From Clostridiales bacterium (lineage in GTDB: Bacteria > Bacillota > Clostridia > Christensenellales > Borkfalkiaceae), in assembly GCA_015069295.1 (NCBI GenBank), contig SVIW01000004.1, forward strand, positions 1 to 64,000: DNA of 64,000 nt, given 5' to 3'. Under the pieces are notes generated by a model. It did no database searches. It was not told the DNA's origin and saw only the letters and a program-made list of their open reading frames with translations. Position numbers and translations under genes: made by a program. Numbering within the stretch: position 1 is the first letter of the stretch; every line of letters begins with the position of its first letter. Shown one piece after another: positions 42,150-52,039 of this stretch.

Positions 42150-44108
42150 ATGTTTAGATTAAACGGCGGAACGAAACACGCGTTGGTGCGCTTTGGGTTG
42201 GGGGTGTTTGATATCCTGTGGACCTTTATTGCTGCAATCGGCGCGTATTGTATGATTACTTATGGGATTGCTTACCGTCTTTCTTTGCCCGATATCGTCT
42301 GGATTTGGGCGGCTTGCAACGCCGTGCTGGTTATTGGGCTTTGCTTGCTTTTCCGCTTGTATACGATGGTGTTTGCCTCCGTTGGTTTCCCCGAGGCGAT
42401 TCGTATGGTGGCGACCGTTTTAATCGTGGCGTTGGCAAACGCGCTCTTTGTCTTGCTTGCGAACGTCGATTTCACAAAAACCTATCGCGTAGGGTATAGC
42501 TTGGTGCTCTTCTATTCGATGATTTTGCTGATGGGCTTAATGGGTTCGAGATTTTTAAAGCGTATCTATATGGGCTTGAAAGCGCAGTGGAGAAACTCGT
42601 TTACGAAGAAAAAACGGGTTATGCTCGTAGGGTTTAACAGCGAAGCCTTCACTTTGATTCGCAATATGTCTTTCAGCGAAAAGAGCCGTTATAGGGTGGT
42701 TTGCGTTTTGGACGAAGACAAACGCTATTTAGGAAAGCGTATCTACGACGTCCGCGTGGTCGGTACGACGAAGGAAGCCAAATCCTTTGCAAGAAAATAC
42801 AAAGTGCAAGAAATTTTCATCGCCATTCCCTCGCTTGGCAAAGCGCAACAACGCGAAATTATCCAACGTTGCAGCGTTTGTAAGTGTCCTATCCGTATGC
42901 TTTCGGAGATTTCCCAGCTACCCGAAGGCGCGGCGTTTTCCAAGCTTCGTCCCGTAGCGATTACCGATCTTTTGGGCCGCGATCAGGTCAGCGTCAACCT
43001 CAACGAGGTTATGGGCTATATCGAAGGAAAAACGGTGCTCGTAACGGGTGGAGGCGGCTCGATTGGCAGTGAACTTTGCCGTCAAATCGCTTTGCACTCG
43101 CCCAAGCTTTTAATTATTTTCGATATTTACGAAAACAACGTATACGATATCGAACAAGAGCTTCGCCGTCATTATCCCGACTTGAATTTACTTACCTTAA
43201 TCGGCAGTATCCGCGACAAGACGAAGGTTTGGGATTTGTTTGAAAAATACAGACCGCAAATCGTGTTTAACGCAGCGGCGCACAAGCACGTGCCGTTGAT
43301 GGAAACCAGCCCCAACGAGGCGGTGAAAAACAACGTCTTCGGCACTTTGAACGTGGCGAAAGCCGCCGACGAATTCAAGGTGCAAACTTTCGTGCAGATT
43401 TCGACGGATAAAGCGGTAAATCCCACTAATATTATGGGGGCTACCAAGCGTATCTGCGAAATGATAATCCAAACGATTGGGAAAAACAGCAAGCATACGA
43501 AATTCGTTGCCGTGCGTTTTGGCAACGTGCTCGGCTCGAACGGCTCGGTAATTCCGTTGTTTAAAAAACAAATCGAAGAGGGCGGTCCGGTTACCGTAAC
43601 CCATAAAGACATCATCCGTTATTTTATGACCATTCCCGAAGCGGTGTCCCTCGTGTTACAGGCGGGCGCGTACGCGCAAGGCGGACAAATTTTCGTATTG
43701 GATATGGGCGAACCTGTCAAAATTTACGACCTTGCCTATAATCTTATCAAGCTCTCGGGGTACGAGCCTAACGTGGATATCGAAATCAAATGCACGGGTC
43801 TTCGTCCGGGCGAAAAGCTGTATGAAGAACGCCTGATGGCGGAAGAGGGTTTGCAGAAAACCCCCAACGGGCTTATCAATATCGCAAAACCCATTCCGCT
43901 TAACGAGGTGTCTTTCTGGGGCGCTTTGGAAAAGCTCCGCGAGGCGGTGTTGACGGAAACGGATAAAATGAAAGAGTGGGTAAAAGTACTCGTGCCTACC
44001 TATACCATAGACGAAACGGAAAGCGCGGCGGTAAAATATTTGCAAAAGGACGCGGCGGAGCGTGAAATTGCCGCTGCGGACAGCGCGACGGCAAGCGAAG
44101 GGAAATAA
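42150..44108 (+). CDS. Membrane-bound nucleotide-sugar dehydratase/epimerase (CapD/PglF type)
   Basis: A 652-residue protein. Residues 1-130 hold four membrane helices. A second domain (about 140-280) has RVMLVGFNSEAFTLIRN, a degenerate Rossmann fold. The catalytic short-chain dehydrogenase domain starts with VTGGGGSIGSELCRQI near 297; it has NAAAHKHVPLMET and a ISTDKAVNPTNIMGATKR segment with the catalytic Lys. This is the family that converts UDP-GlcNAc to a 4-keto-6-deoxy sugar for surface glycans. The last 40 residues are an Ala/Glu-rich tail. No other glycan gene is in the window. Confidence 0.93.
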   Translation: MFRLNGGTKHALVRFGLGVFDILWTFIAAIGAYCMITYGIAYRLSLPDIVWIWAACNAVLVIGLCLLFRLYTMVFASVGFPEAIRMVATVLIVALANALFVLLANVDFTKTYRVGYSLVLFYSMILLMGLMGSRFLKRIYMGLKAQWRNSFTKKKRVMLVGFNSEAFTLIRNMSFSEKSRYRVVCVLDEDKRYLGKRIYDVRVVGTTKEAKSFARKYKVQEIFIAIPSLGKAQQREIIQRCSVCKCPIRMLSEISQLPEGAAFSKLRPVAITDLLGRDQVSVNLNEVMGYIEGKTVLVTGGGGSIGSELCRQIALHSPKLLIIFDIYENNVYDIEQELRRHYPDLNLLTLIGSIRDKTKVWDLFEKYRPQIVFNAAAHKHVPLMETSPNEAVKNNVFGTLNVAKAADEFKVQTFVQISTDKAVNPTNIMGATKRICEMIIQTIGKNSKHTKFVAVRFGNVLGSNGSVIPLFKKQIEEGGPVTVTHKDIIRYFMTIPEAVSLVLQAGAYAQGGQIFVLDMGEPVKIYDLAYNLIKLSGYEPNVDIEIKCTGLRPGEKLYEERLMAEEGLQKTPNGLINIAKPIPLNEVSFWGALEKLREAVLTETDKMKEWVKVLVPTYTIDETESAAVKYLQKDAAEREIAAADSATASEGK

Positions 44109-44127
44109 ACGCCGAAAAAGGGAAATT

Positions 44128-45396
44128 ATGCTTACGCAAAATACTTATCAGCAATACGTAAAAATACTCAAAGAAGAACTCGTACCCGCTATGGGCTGTA
44201 CCGAGCCGATTTCCATCGCCTACGCAACGGCGCGCGCTCGCGCGGTGTTGGCGGATAAAGCGATTTCGGCAAAGATTGAGGTCAGCGGCAATATCATCAA
44301 AAACGCCAAGAGCGTTACCGTGCCGCACACGGGCGGTATGCGCGGGATTATCTCGGCGTTTGCGGCGGGCTTGGTGGCAGGCGACGCCGGGGCGGAACTG
44401 GAAGTCATCGCGCACGTTTCTAACGAGCAGATTGAAAAAATCAAGCACGTAAAAGAGACGTTTGACGTCGAGGTTTGCACGCCTGAAAACGCGCGCGTTT
44501 TCGATATCGGTATTACCTTGCGCTCGGAAAAACATACCGCGTACGTGCGGATTGTCGATACGCATACGAACATTGTCGAGATTCGCTTGGACGGCGAGGT
44601 ATTGTACGAAAATCTTCCCAAAGAGTGTGAAAAAGCCGACCGCAGCGGGCTTTGTATAGAGGACATCGTTACCTTTGCGGATACCGTAAACGTCGAGGAC
44701 GTAAAAGAGCTGTTGGATAGACAAATCGATTACAATATGGCGATAGCGGAAGAGGGGTTAAAGAATAATTACGGCGCGAACGTAGGCAAGGTATTGCTCC
44801 GCGCCTATCAGCCGGATATCAAAATTACGGCAAAGGCGTACGCGGCGGCGGCAAGCGACGCGCGTATGAACGGCTGCGAATTGCCCGTTATCATCAATTC
44901 GGGCAGCGGAAATCAAGGTATTACCGCTTCCGTGCCCGTTATCGTATACGCCCGCGGTATGCACGTTTCGAAAGAAAAGTTGTATCGTGCGCTTTGCGTT
45001 TCCAACCTCGTTACGATACATTTGAAAAACGGTATCGGCGCGTTGTCCGCTTATTGCGGAGTCGTGTCGGCGGGCGCGGGCGCGGCTTGCGGCGTATCCT
45101 ATTTGCTCGGCGGCAGAAAATCGGAGATTTCCCATACCCTCGTCAACGCATTGGCGATCGATTCGGGGATTATTTGCGACGGCGCGAAAGCAAGCTGCGC
45201 GGCGAAAATTGCCACCGCGGTCGAAAGCGGGCTGTTGGGCTTGAATATGTATTATAACGGCAATCAATTCTACGCGGGCGACGGTATCGTAAAAGACGGC
45301 GTGGAAAACACGATTAAGAGCGTTTCGCGTTTGGCGCACGACGGTATGCGGGAAACGGATAAAGAAATTATTAAAATTATGTTGGAAGAAAATTAA
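44128..45396 (+). CDS. L-cysteine desulfidase / UPF0597 (L-serine dehydratase-like) protein
   Basis: A 422-residue protein of the UPF0597 family (CdsB/CyuA-type), which breaks cysteine into pyruvate, ammonia and sulfide with an oxygen-sensitive 4Fe-4S cluster. ALVPAMGCTEP (outline VPAMGCTEP) near residue 18, SGSGNQGITASVPV near 256 and later Cys in GIICDGAKASCAAKIA near 348 fit the cluster-binding residues. The ATG at 44128 is preceded by AAGGG; the frame is open upstream to 44062 but that overlaps the epimerase gene. The exact substrate (Cys or Ser) is not decidable. Confidence 0.9.
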   Translation: MLTQNTYQQYVKILKEELVPAMGCTEPISIAYATARARAVLADKAISAKIEVSGNIIKNAKSVTVPHTGGMRGIISAFAAGLVAGDAGAELEVIAHVSNEQIEKIKHVKETFDVEVCTPENARVFDIGITLRSEKHTAYVRIVDTHTNIVEIRLDGEVLYENLPKECEKADRSGLCIEDIVTFADTVNVEDVKELLDRQIDYNMAIAEEGLKNNYGANVGKVLLRAYQPDIKITAKAYAAAASDARMNGCELPVIINSGSGNQGITASVPVIVYARGMHVSKEKLYRALCVSNLVTIHLKNGIGALSAYCGVVSAGAGAACGVSYLLGGRKSEISHTLVNALAIDSGIICDGAKASCAAKIATAVESGLLGLNMYYNGNQFYAGDGIVKDGVENTIKSVSRLAHDGMRETDKEIIKIMLEEN

Positions 45397-45410
45397 AATT
45401 TTGCATAGGA

Positions 45411-45450
45411 TAAAGGGCGGGGCTGTAAAGCTGCCGCCCTTTTTTTTCGC
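45411..45450 (+). terminator. Intrinsic terminator of the desulfidase gene
   Basis: AAAGGGCGG and CCGCCCTTT pair, with inner pairing of GGCT/AGCT, followed by a run of T. Confidence 0.88.
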
Positions 45451-45519
45451 GCGTGCGTGAGAAATTGCAAAAAACATAGGAAAAACCTGAAAAAAACCGA
45501 TTTTTTCGCCGTAAAATCC

Positions 45520-45548
45520 TTGCCTTTTTCCAAGGGATTTGTTACAAT
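45520..45548 (+). promoter_or_regulatory. Sigma-A promoter of serC
   Basis: TTGCCT (45520-45525) and TACAAT (45543-45548), 17 bases apart; leader of about 70 bases, no T-box. Confidence 0.75.
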
Positions 45549-45622
45549 ATACCATAATCAATATTTTTGATTAAAAAGCACTGTTCATTCGAAAAAATCG
45601 TTTAACAAAGCAGAGGTGAGAT

Positions 45623-46711
45623 ATGGAAAGAGTTTTTAATTTTTCAGCAGGACCTTCGATGTTGCCCCTTCCCGTTTTAGAGCGTGCGGCAAAAGAGATG
45701 ATTTGCTATGGGCAAAGCGGTATGTCGGTAATGGAAATGAGCCACCGTTCGCCCGTGTACGAAGAAATCATACGAGAGGCGGAGCGCTTGTTGCGGCAAG
45801 TGATGGAAATTCCCGATACGTACAAGGTTTTGTTTTTGCAGGGCGGGGCGTCTACGCAGTTTGCGGCGGTGCCGTTAAATTTGTTGTCGGGCAGTAAAAA
45901 AGCCGATTATATTCTTTCGGGGCAGTTTTCGACTAAGGCGTACAAAGAGGCGCAAAAATACGGGGATATCGCGGTGGCGGGCTCGACGAAGGAAAAGAAT
46001 TTTTCCTGCGTGCCAAACGCGGAAGATTTGGTGTTCCGAGCGGATGCCGATTACGTGCATATGTGCTTTAACAATACGATATACGGGACGAAATTTTCCT
46101 ATATTCCCGACACGAAGGGAGTGCCGCTCGTGGCGGATATGTCGTCCTGCATTTTAAGCGAGCCTATCGACGTGTCGAAATTTGCCTTAATTTACGCGGG
46201 GGCGCAAAAGAATATGTCCGCGGCGGGATTGACGGTAGTTATCGTGCGAGAGGATTTGCTAGGGAAAGCGAGAGCGGAAACGCCGACGATGCTTGATTAT
46301 CAAGTAATGGCGGAGAACGGCTCGATGTACAATACTCCGCCTACCTATTGTATCTATATTGCAAAGCTTGTGTACGAGTGGATTCTTTCTATCGGCGGGT
46401 TGCAGGCGATGCGGAAAAAGAACAAGGAAAAGGCGGATATTTTGTACGGGTATTTGGATAGTCAAGAGTATTATTTCGCGCCCGTGGAAAAGGAAAGCCG
46501 TTCGATGATGAACGTAACCTTCGTTACGGGGGACGTAGAATTGGATAAAAAGTTTGCAAAGGAAGCGGCGGCACGCGGGCTTGTCAATTTAAAGGGACAC
46601 CGCTCGGTCGGCGGGATGCGGGCGTCTATCTACAACGCAATGCCCAAGGAAGGGGTCGAGGCGTTGGTTGCCTTTATGAAAGAATTTGCGAAAAATAACC
46701 CGAAAAACTAA
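45623..46711 (+). CDS. serC: Phosphoserine aminotransferase
   Basis: A 362-residue class V, PLP-dependent enzyme that makes 3-phosphoserine. It starts RVFNFSAGPSMLPLPV; MSHRSPVYEE and LQGGASTQFAAVP are the substrate and cofactor loops, and YAGAQKNMSAAG near 192-203 carries the PLP Lys. C-terminal GHRSVGGMRASIYNAMP is conserved. AGAGGTGAG lies before the ATG. serA follows behind its own promoter. Confidence 0.97.
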   Translation: MERVFNFSAGPSMLPLPVLERAAKEMICYGQSGMSVMEMSHRSPVYEEIIREAERLLRQVMEIPDTYKVLFLQGGASTQFAAVPLNLLSGSKKADYILSGQFSTKAYKEAQKYGDIAVAGSTKEKNFSCVPNAEDLVFRADADYVHMCFNNTIYGTKFSYIPDTKGVPLVADMSSCILSEPIDVSKFALIYAGAQKNMSAAGLTVVIVREDLLGKARAETPTMLDYQVMAENGSMYNTPPTYCIYIAKLVYEWILSIGGLQAMRKKNKEKADILYGYLDSQEYYFAPVEKESRSMMNVTFVTGDVELDKKFAKEAAARGLVNLKGHRSVGGMRASIYNAMPKEGVEALVAFMKEFAKNNPKN

Positions 46712-46730
46712 AAAAAGCGGCAGTGGGTTA

Positions 46731-46758
46731 TTGACAGAGAAAAAAACCGTGGTATAAT
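46731..46758 (+). promoter_or_regulatory. Sigma-A promoter of serA and the his genes
   Basis: TTGACA (46731-46736) and TATAAT (46753-46758), 16 bases apart. It can serve the whole run from serA to hisIE, as no terminator is seen until 55418. Confidence 0.88.
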
Positions 46759-46778
46759 GCGGATTTGGAGAGAAAAAT

Positions 46779-47942
46779 ATGTTAAAAGTAAAATTGATGA
46801 ACAAAATAGCGAAGGTAGGTACGGACGTGCTTTCGTCGAAAGGGTACGAGATAGGCGAGGGCGTGGAAAACGAGGACGCAATTATGGTGCGTTCGGCTGC
46901 CTTGCACGATAAGGAATTTTCAAAAAACCTGCGGGCGATTGCCCGTTGCGGGGCGGGGGTAAACAATATCCCCGTGGAAAGATGTACGAAAGAGGGAATC
47001 GTCGTTTTTAATACGCCCGGCGCGAACGCGAACGCGGTAAAAGAATTGGCGATAGCCGCTTTGATTTTAGCCTCGCGCGACGTGCTCGGCGGGGTGAAAT
47101 GGGTGGAAACGCTTTCAGGGCAAACGGACGTAGCGAAAAAGGTAGAGGCGGGCAAGTCCGCTTTCGTTGGGCACGAGTTGGCGGGAAAGACGCTCGGCGT
47201 TATCGGCTTGGGCGCTATCGGCGGTATGGTTGCCAACGCCGCCGTGTCGTTGGGAATGAGCGTAATGGGCTACGATCCGTACATTACGGCAAAAGCGGCG
47301 TGGAGTCTTGCTCCGTCCGTGCGGCAGGCAGCCGATTACGCGGATATTTTTAGCCATTGCGATTATATTTCCCTGCACGTACCCGCGACGCCGCAGACGA
47401 AGAATATGATTTGTAAAAAGACGATAGCGCAGATGAAGGACGGAGTGCGGCTGTTAAATCTTTCCCGCGCCGATCTCGTCAACGCCGAGGATGTGAAGGC
47501 GGCGCTAAAAGAGAAAAAGATGGCGGCGTACGTAACCGATTTCCCGACGGACGAAACGGCGGGGGCGGAGGGGGTAATCGCCATTCCGCATTTGGGGGCG
47601 TCCACCGTTGAATCGGAAGACCATTGCGCGATTATGGCGGCGCAGCAGTTGGACGAATTTTTGCGCTGCGGAAATATTCGCAACAGCGTCAATTTTCCGA
47701 CGGTGGGATTGCCGCAATCGGAAAAAACGCGGGTTTGCATTATGAACCGCAACGTGCCGAATATGCTTTCGCAAATCACCTCGGCGTTTTCCTCGCAAAA
47801 CGTCAATATTGAAAACCTTGCCAACGGCTCGAAAGGGGAGATTGCCTATACCATCGTCGAGACGAACGAAGTAGCGGGGGAGGAAATTTTGGAAAAGCTT
47901 TCCGCAATCGAAGGAGTATTCGGGATAAGAATTTTTGCGTAA
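46779..47942 (+). CDS. serA: D-3-phosphoglycerate dehydrogenase
   Basis: A 387-residue NAD-dependent dehydrogenase for the first step of serine synthesis. It is the short form: catalytic and NAD domains (GVIGLGAIGGMVANAA near 147; RLLNLSRADLVNAEDV with the conserved Arg; IPHLGASTVESEDHC with the catalytic His) followed by one C-terminal ACT domain (NMLSQITSAFSSQNVNIENL) for feedback. hisZ starts 12 bases after its stop with AAGGAGG between, so serine and histidine genes are joined. Confidence 0.96.
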   Translation: MLKVKLMNKIAKVGTDVLSSKGYEIGEGVENEDAIMVRSAALHDKEFSKNLRAIARCGAGVNNIPVERCTKEGIVVFNTPGANANAVKELAIAALILASRDVLGGVKWVETLSGQTDVAKKVEAGKSAFVGHELAGKTLGVIGLGAIGGMVANAAVSLGMSVMGYDPYITAKAAWSLAPSVRQAADYADIFSHCDYISLHVPATPQTKNMICKKTIAQMKDGVRLLNLSRADLVNAEDVKAALKEKKMAAYVTDFPTDETAGAEGVIAIPHLGASTVESEDHCAIMAAQQLDEFLRCGNIRNSVNFPTVGLPQSEKTRVCIMNRNVPNMLSQITSAFSSQNVNIENLANGSKGEIAYTIVETNEVAGEEILEKLSAIEGVFGIRIFA

Positions 47943-47954
47943 GGAGGTACGGCT

Positions 47955-49046
47955 ATGTCCGTCGGCGTTTTAAAGGGCGAAGAGAAAATAGCGTTCGAGC
48001 TTCGTTCGCTTTATAAAAAATACGGTTACCAACCCTATAAAATGAGCAAATTTGAGGAATACGATTTGTACGTAAACAACAAAGAGTTTTTGCTTGGCGA
48101 CGGGGTGATTACCTTTAACGATACGGACGGGAGACTGTTGGCGTTAAAGCCCGACGTTACGCTGTCGATCATCAAAAACAGCGTGGCTACGGCGGGGAAA
48201 CGGAAGGTGTATTATAACGAGAACGTCTACCGCATTTCGGGGGAAACGAAGCAGTTTAAAGAAATCGCGCAGGCGGGCTTGGAGTGCGTCGGGGATATTG
48301 ACGAATACGACGTATTCGAGACGGTATATCTTGCCGCGGCAAGCTTGGCGGCGATTTCCGATAACTTCGTTTTGGATCTTTCGCACGCGGGGATACTGTC
48401 GGCTACGCTGGAAGAAATCGGCGCGGGCGGGGACTTCGATAAGGCGTATTTGCGGCTCTTGTCGGAAAAAAATCGGCACGAGGCGGCGGCGCTTTGCGAG
48501 AAATACGCGCTCTCCTGCGAAGAAAAAGAAAGGTTGCTGACGTTGCTTAGCGTGCAGGGCGAGGCGGGGAAGGCGCTGGAAAAATTACGCCCCGTCTGCC
48601 AAGGAAAAGCAAAGGAGGCGTTTGCGCGCTTAGAAAGGCTGTGCAAGTTGCTTGGCGTTACCGAATACGCGGACAAATTCCGCATCGATTTTTCGGTGGT
48701 AAACAACAGAAATTATTACGACGACGTCGTGTTTAAAGGGTTCGTGGACGGTATCTATGAGGGCGTACTTTCGGGCGGGCGGTACGATTTATTACTTCGC
48801 CGTATGGGAAAGGACGAAGGCGCGATCGGGTTTGCGGTCAATCTCGATTTGTTAGAAGGTTTTAAAGAAACGCGGCACAGAAAGGACGTGGATATTCTGC
48901 TTTTATACGACGAAAACACGCCGACTTTGCAGCTTGTGCGGGCGGTCAACGCACTTGTGAAAAAGGGCAATAGCGTTTCGGCGCAAAAGACGGCGGACGG
49001 GATTCGGTATAAAGAATTGGTGGATATGACGGGGGACAAGTTATGA
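47955..49046 (+). CDS. hisZ: ATP phosphoribosyltransferase regulatory subunit
   Basis: A 363-residue histidyl-tRNA synthetase-like protein without tRNA-charging role. It has class II synthetase motifs (ALKPDVTLSIIK; VYRISGETKQFKEIAQAGLE; GGRYDLLLRRMG) but lacks the anticodon-binding domain. It pairs with the short HisG to form the allosteric enzyme. AAGGAGG precedes the ATG. It overlaps hisG by four bases (ATGA). Confidence 0.93.
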   Translation: MSVGVLKGEEKIAFELRSLYKKYGYQPYKMSKFEEYDLYVNNKEFLLGDGVITFNDTDGRLLALKPDVTLSIIKNSVATAGKRKVYYNENVYRISGETKQFKEIAQAGLECVGDIDEYDVFETVYLAAASLAAISDNFVLDLSHAGILSATLEEIGAGGDFDKAYLRLLSEKNRHEAAALCEKYALSCEEKERLLTLLSVQGEAGKALEKLRPVCQGKAKEAFARLERLCKLLGVTEYADKFRIDFSVVNNRNYYDDVVFKGFVDGIYEGVLSGGRYDLLLRRMGKDEGAIGFAVNLDLLEGFKETRHRKDVDILLLYDENTPTLQLVRAVNALVKKGNSVSAQKTADGIRYKELVDMTGDKL

Positions 49047-49663
49047 TAAACGTGGCGTTGCCCAAGGGAAGATTGGGGGAAAAGATATACGACGTCTTTG
49101 AAAAAGCCGGTTACGAATGTCCGTCTATCAAGGAAACCAGCCGAAAGCTGTTGTTTGAAAACGCCGAAAAAGGAGTGCGTTATTTTTGGGTAAAGCCCTC
49201 GGACGTGGCGATTTACGTAGAACGCGGGGCGGCGGATATCGGCGTATGCGGGAAGGATATTTTGGAAGAATATTCGCCTGCGGTATACGAACTTTGTGAT
49301 TTAAAAACGGGAAACTGCCGTATGGCGGTGGCGGCGAAAAAAGGGTTTTACGATGACGGAAACCGTACCTTAAAGGTAGCGACGAAGTTCGTCAACGCGA
49401 CGAAACGCTATTATGCGGAAAAGAGCAGAGAAATCGATATTATCCGCTTAAACGGTTCGATTGAGGTCGCCCCGACGTTGGGGCTTGCCGACGTTATCGT
49501 CGATATCGTAGAAACAGGCACGACCTTAAAAGAAAACAATTTAGAGGTCATCGAAACGGTGTTCCCTATCAGTGCGAGACTGATTGCCAACAAGGCAAGC
49601 TTTAAGTTTAAAACGCAAGAGATTGAAAATTTGGTGGAAAAGGTAACGGCGTTGCTCGATTGA
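49043..49663 (+). CDS. hisG: ATP phosphoribosyltransferase, short form
   Basis: A 206-residue catalytic subunit for the first step of histidine synthesis. It has NVALPKGRLGEKIYD at the start and DVIVDIVETGTTLKENNL near 152, the PRPP-binding loop. The C-terminal regulatory domain of long HisG is absent, which fits with the presence of hisZ. Confidence 0.97.
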   Translation: MINVALPKGRLGEKIYDVFEKAGYECPSIKETSRKLLFENAEKGVRYFWVKPSDVAIYVERGAADIGVCGKDILEEYSPAVYELCDLKTGNCRMAVAAKKGFYDDGNRTLKVATKFVNATKRYYAEKSREIDIIRLNGSIEVAPTLGLADVIVDIVETGTTLKENNLEVIETVFPISARLIANKASFKFKTQEIENLVEKVTALLD

Positions 49664-49676
49664 GCGAGGGGAGAGT

Positions 49677-50966
49677 ATGATAAAAGTATACGAATGGGGA
49701 CAGGTTTCCCCGCAAGAGATATTTGCGCGCGAAACGCCGATGGCAAGCGTAGCAGGCGCGGTAGAAGAGATTATTGCGCGGGTGAAAAAGGACGGGGATA
49801 GCGCTTTGTATGCGTACGCGGAAAAGTTTGACCGTGTACGATTGTCGTCCTTGGAAGTCTCGCAAGAAGAAATTGATTTTGCCTATGAAAACGCGGACGA
49901 AAACTTCGTCGCCGTATTGGAAGAGGCGGCGGAGAATATCCGCAGCTTCCACAAACAACAGCTGCGCAAGGGGTTTTCCTTACGGCGCGCGGACGGCTCG
50001 GTCGTCGGACAAAAGATAACGCCGATAGAGCGCGCGGGCTTGTACGTGCCGGGGGGTACGGCGGCGTATCCTTCGACGGTGCTGATGGATGCGATTCCCG
50101 CAAAGCTCGCGGGGGTAAAAGAAATCGTGATGGTAACGCCGCCTGCAAAGGACGGCAAGGTCAATCCCGATATTTTGACGGCGGCAAAGGTGGCGGGGGT
50201 AACCCGTATTTTTAAAATCGGCGGGGCGCAGGCAATCGCGGCGTTGGCGTACGGTACGGAGAGCGTGCCGAAGGTCGATAAAATCGTAGGACCGGGGAAC
50301 GCGTACGTTGCCGAGGCGAAAAAGCAGGTGTTCGGCAAAGTCGATATCGATATGATTGCGGGACCGAGCGAGATTTTAATCGTGGCGGACGGAAAAAACA
50401 ATCCAAAATTCGTGGCGGCGGATTTGCTGTCGCAAGCGGAACACGATAAGATGGCAAGCGCGGTGCTCGTTACGGACGATAAGGCTTTTGCAAAGGCGGT
50501 TGCAGAGGAGTTAGAACGGCAAATCCCGACGCTTGATAGAAGAGAGATTGCAAGGACTTCTATCGATACGAACGGTAAAATTATCGTTACGGCGGATTTG
50601 GCGGCGGCGATAGAGGTGGCGAACGAGATTGCGCCCGAGCATTTAGAGCTTTGCGTAGACGACCCGTTTTTGTGGCTGGACAAGGTGCGGCACGCAGGGT
50701 CGGTGTTTTTGGGTAGGTATACGCCCGAGGCGTTAGGGGATTATTTTGCAGGTCCTAATCATACGTTGCCTACGAGCGGCACGGCGCGGTTTTCCTCGCC
50801 TTTGTCGGTGGACGATTTCGTGAAGAAAACGCAGTACGTTTTTTATACCGACGCGGGCTTGGAACAAGTGAAAGACAAGGTGGCGTATTTTGCGGAAAAA
50901 GAGGGCTTGCAGGCGCACGCAAAGAGCGCAAAGATACGCTTTGAGGAACGAAAGGAAGAGTTATGA
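49677..50966 (+). CDS. hisD: Histidinol dehydrogenase
   Basis: A 429-residue zinc enzyme for the last two steps (histidinol to histidine). GLYVPGGTAAYPSTVLM near 120, KIVGPGNAYVAEAKK near 201, SQAEHDKMASAVLVT with the zinc-binding Gln-His near 250, and the C-terminal GPNHTLPTSGTARFSSPLSV are all present. GGGGAGAG precedes the ATG. It overlaps hisC by four bases. Confidence 0.97.
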   Translation: MIKVYEWGQVSPQEIFARETPMASVAGAVEEIIARVKKDGDSALYAYAEKFDRVRLSSLEVSQEEIDFAYENADENFVAVLEEAAENIRSFHKQQLRKGFSLRRADGSVVGQKITPIERAGLYVPGGTAAYPSTVLMDAIPAKLAGVKEIVMVTPPAKDGKVNPDILTAAKVAGVTRIFKIGGAQAIAALAYGTESVPKVDKIVGPGNAYVAEAKKQVFGKVDIDMIAGPSEILIVADGKNNPKFVAADLLSQAEHDKMASAVLVTDDKAFAKAVAEELERQIPTLDRREIARTSIDTNGKIIVTADLAAAIEVANEIAPEHLELCVDDPFLWLDKVRHAGSVFLGRYTPEALGDYFAGPNHTLPTSGTARFSSPLSVDDFVKKTQYVFYTDAGLEQVKDKVAYFAEKEGLQAHAKSAKIRFEERKEEL

Positions 50967-52039
50967 GTAAATTTTTCAGTGCGAAGTATGCGGCGCTTGA
51001 CCCGTACGTGCCGGGGGAACAGCCCAAGGACGTGCAGTACGTAAAATTGAATACGAACGAATCCCCGTTTGCTCCGCCTTTATCCGTCGTAGAGGCGGTG
51101 CAGGCGGAAGCGAAACGGTTGCAGCTGTATTCCGACCCCGAAAGCGGGGCGTTGACGGAAGAGATGGCGAAAACGATAGGAGTGAAAAAATCGCAGGTCA
51201 TAATGACCAACGGGTCGGACGAGGCGTTGAACTTTGCGTTTATGGCGTTTTGCGATGAAACGCGCCCCATCGTTTTCCCCGATATTACCTACGGGTTTTA
51301 TCCCGTGTTTGCAAGATTGAATGGGATTCCGTATGAAACTCTGCCACTCAAAGAAGATTTTACGGTGGACGTAAACGCGTACCTGGGTATAGGAAAAAAC
51401 GTCGTTATTGCTAACCCTAACGCGCCGACGGGGCTTGCGCTTTCCCGCGAACAAATCGAAAAAATCGTTCGATCGAACCCTGACAACGTAGTGATTGTGG
51501 ACGAGGCGTACGTGGATTTCGGCGGGGAGACCTGCGTGCCGTTGATAAACGCCTACCCGAATTTGTTGGTAGTGCAGACTTTTTCAAAATCCCGCTCGCT
51601 CGCAGGGGCAAGACTGGGGTTTGCGGTTGGGAACGAGGCGCTGATTGCCGATTTGAACGCCGTGAAGTATTCGACCAATCCCTATAACGTAAACCGAATG
51701 ACGGCGGCGGCGGGGTTGGCGGCGATAGAAGAAACCGAACGGTTTGCGAAAAACTGTTTGACGATTCGGGAAAACCGCGAATATACCGCGGCGAGGTTAA
51801 AAGGAATGGATTTTACCGTGTTGGACTCTCGGGCGAATTTTCTGTTTGCAAAATCGGAGTTTGTGGACGGGAAAACTCTGTACGAGGAGCTGAAAAAACG
51901 AGGGGTTTTGGTGCGTTGGTTTAATGCGGAGAGGATTCGCGATTTTATTCGCGTTACGATCGGGACGAAGGAACAGATGGAAACTTTCTTGAACGAAGTA
52001 AGAGAAATATTGGCGGAGAAAGGGAATGAGAGTATCTGA
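50963..52039 (+). CDS. hisC: Histidinol-phosphate aminotransferase
   Basis: A 358-residue fold-type I PLP enzyme. NTNESPFAPP near the start, TNGSDEALNFAF, NPNAPTGLALS, VIVDEAYVDFGG, and the PLP Lys in TFSKSRSLAGARLGFA near 209. In organisms without a separate aromatic aminotransferase it can also serve tyrosine and phenylalanine synthesis. It overlaps hisB by 14 bases. Confidence 0.96.
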   Translation: MSKFFSAKYAALDPYVPGEQPKDVQYVKLNTNESPFAPPLSVVEAVQAEAKRLQLYSDPESGALTEEMAKTIGVKKSQVIMTNGSDEALNFAFMAFCDETRPIVFPDITYGFYPVFARLNGIPYETLPLKEDFTVDVNAYLGIGKNVVIANPNAPTGLALSREQIEKIVRSNPDNVVIVDEAYVDFGGETCVPLINAYPNLLVVQTFSKSRSLAGARLGFAVGNEALIADLNAVKYSTNPYNVNRMTAAAGLAAIEETERFAKNCLTIRENREYTAARLKGMDFTVLDSRANFLFAKSEFVDGKTLYEELKKRGVLVRWFNAERIRDFIRVTIGTKEQMETFLNEVREILAEKGNESI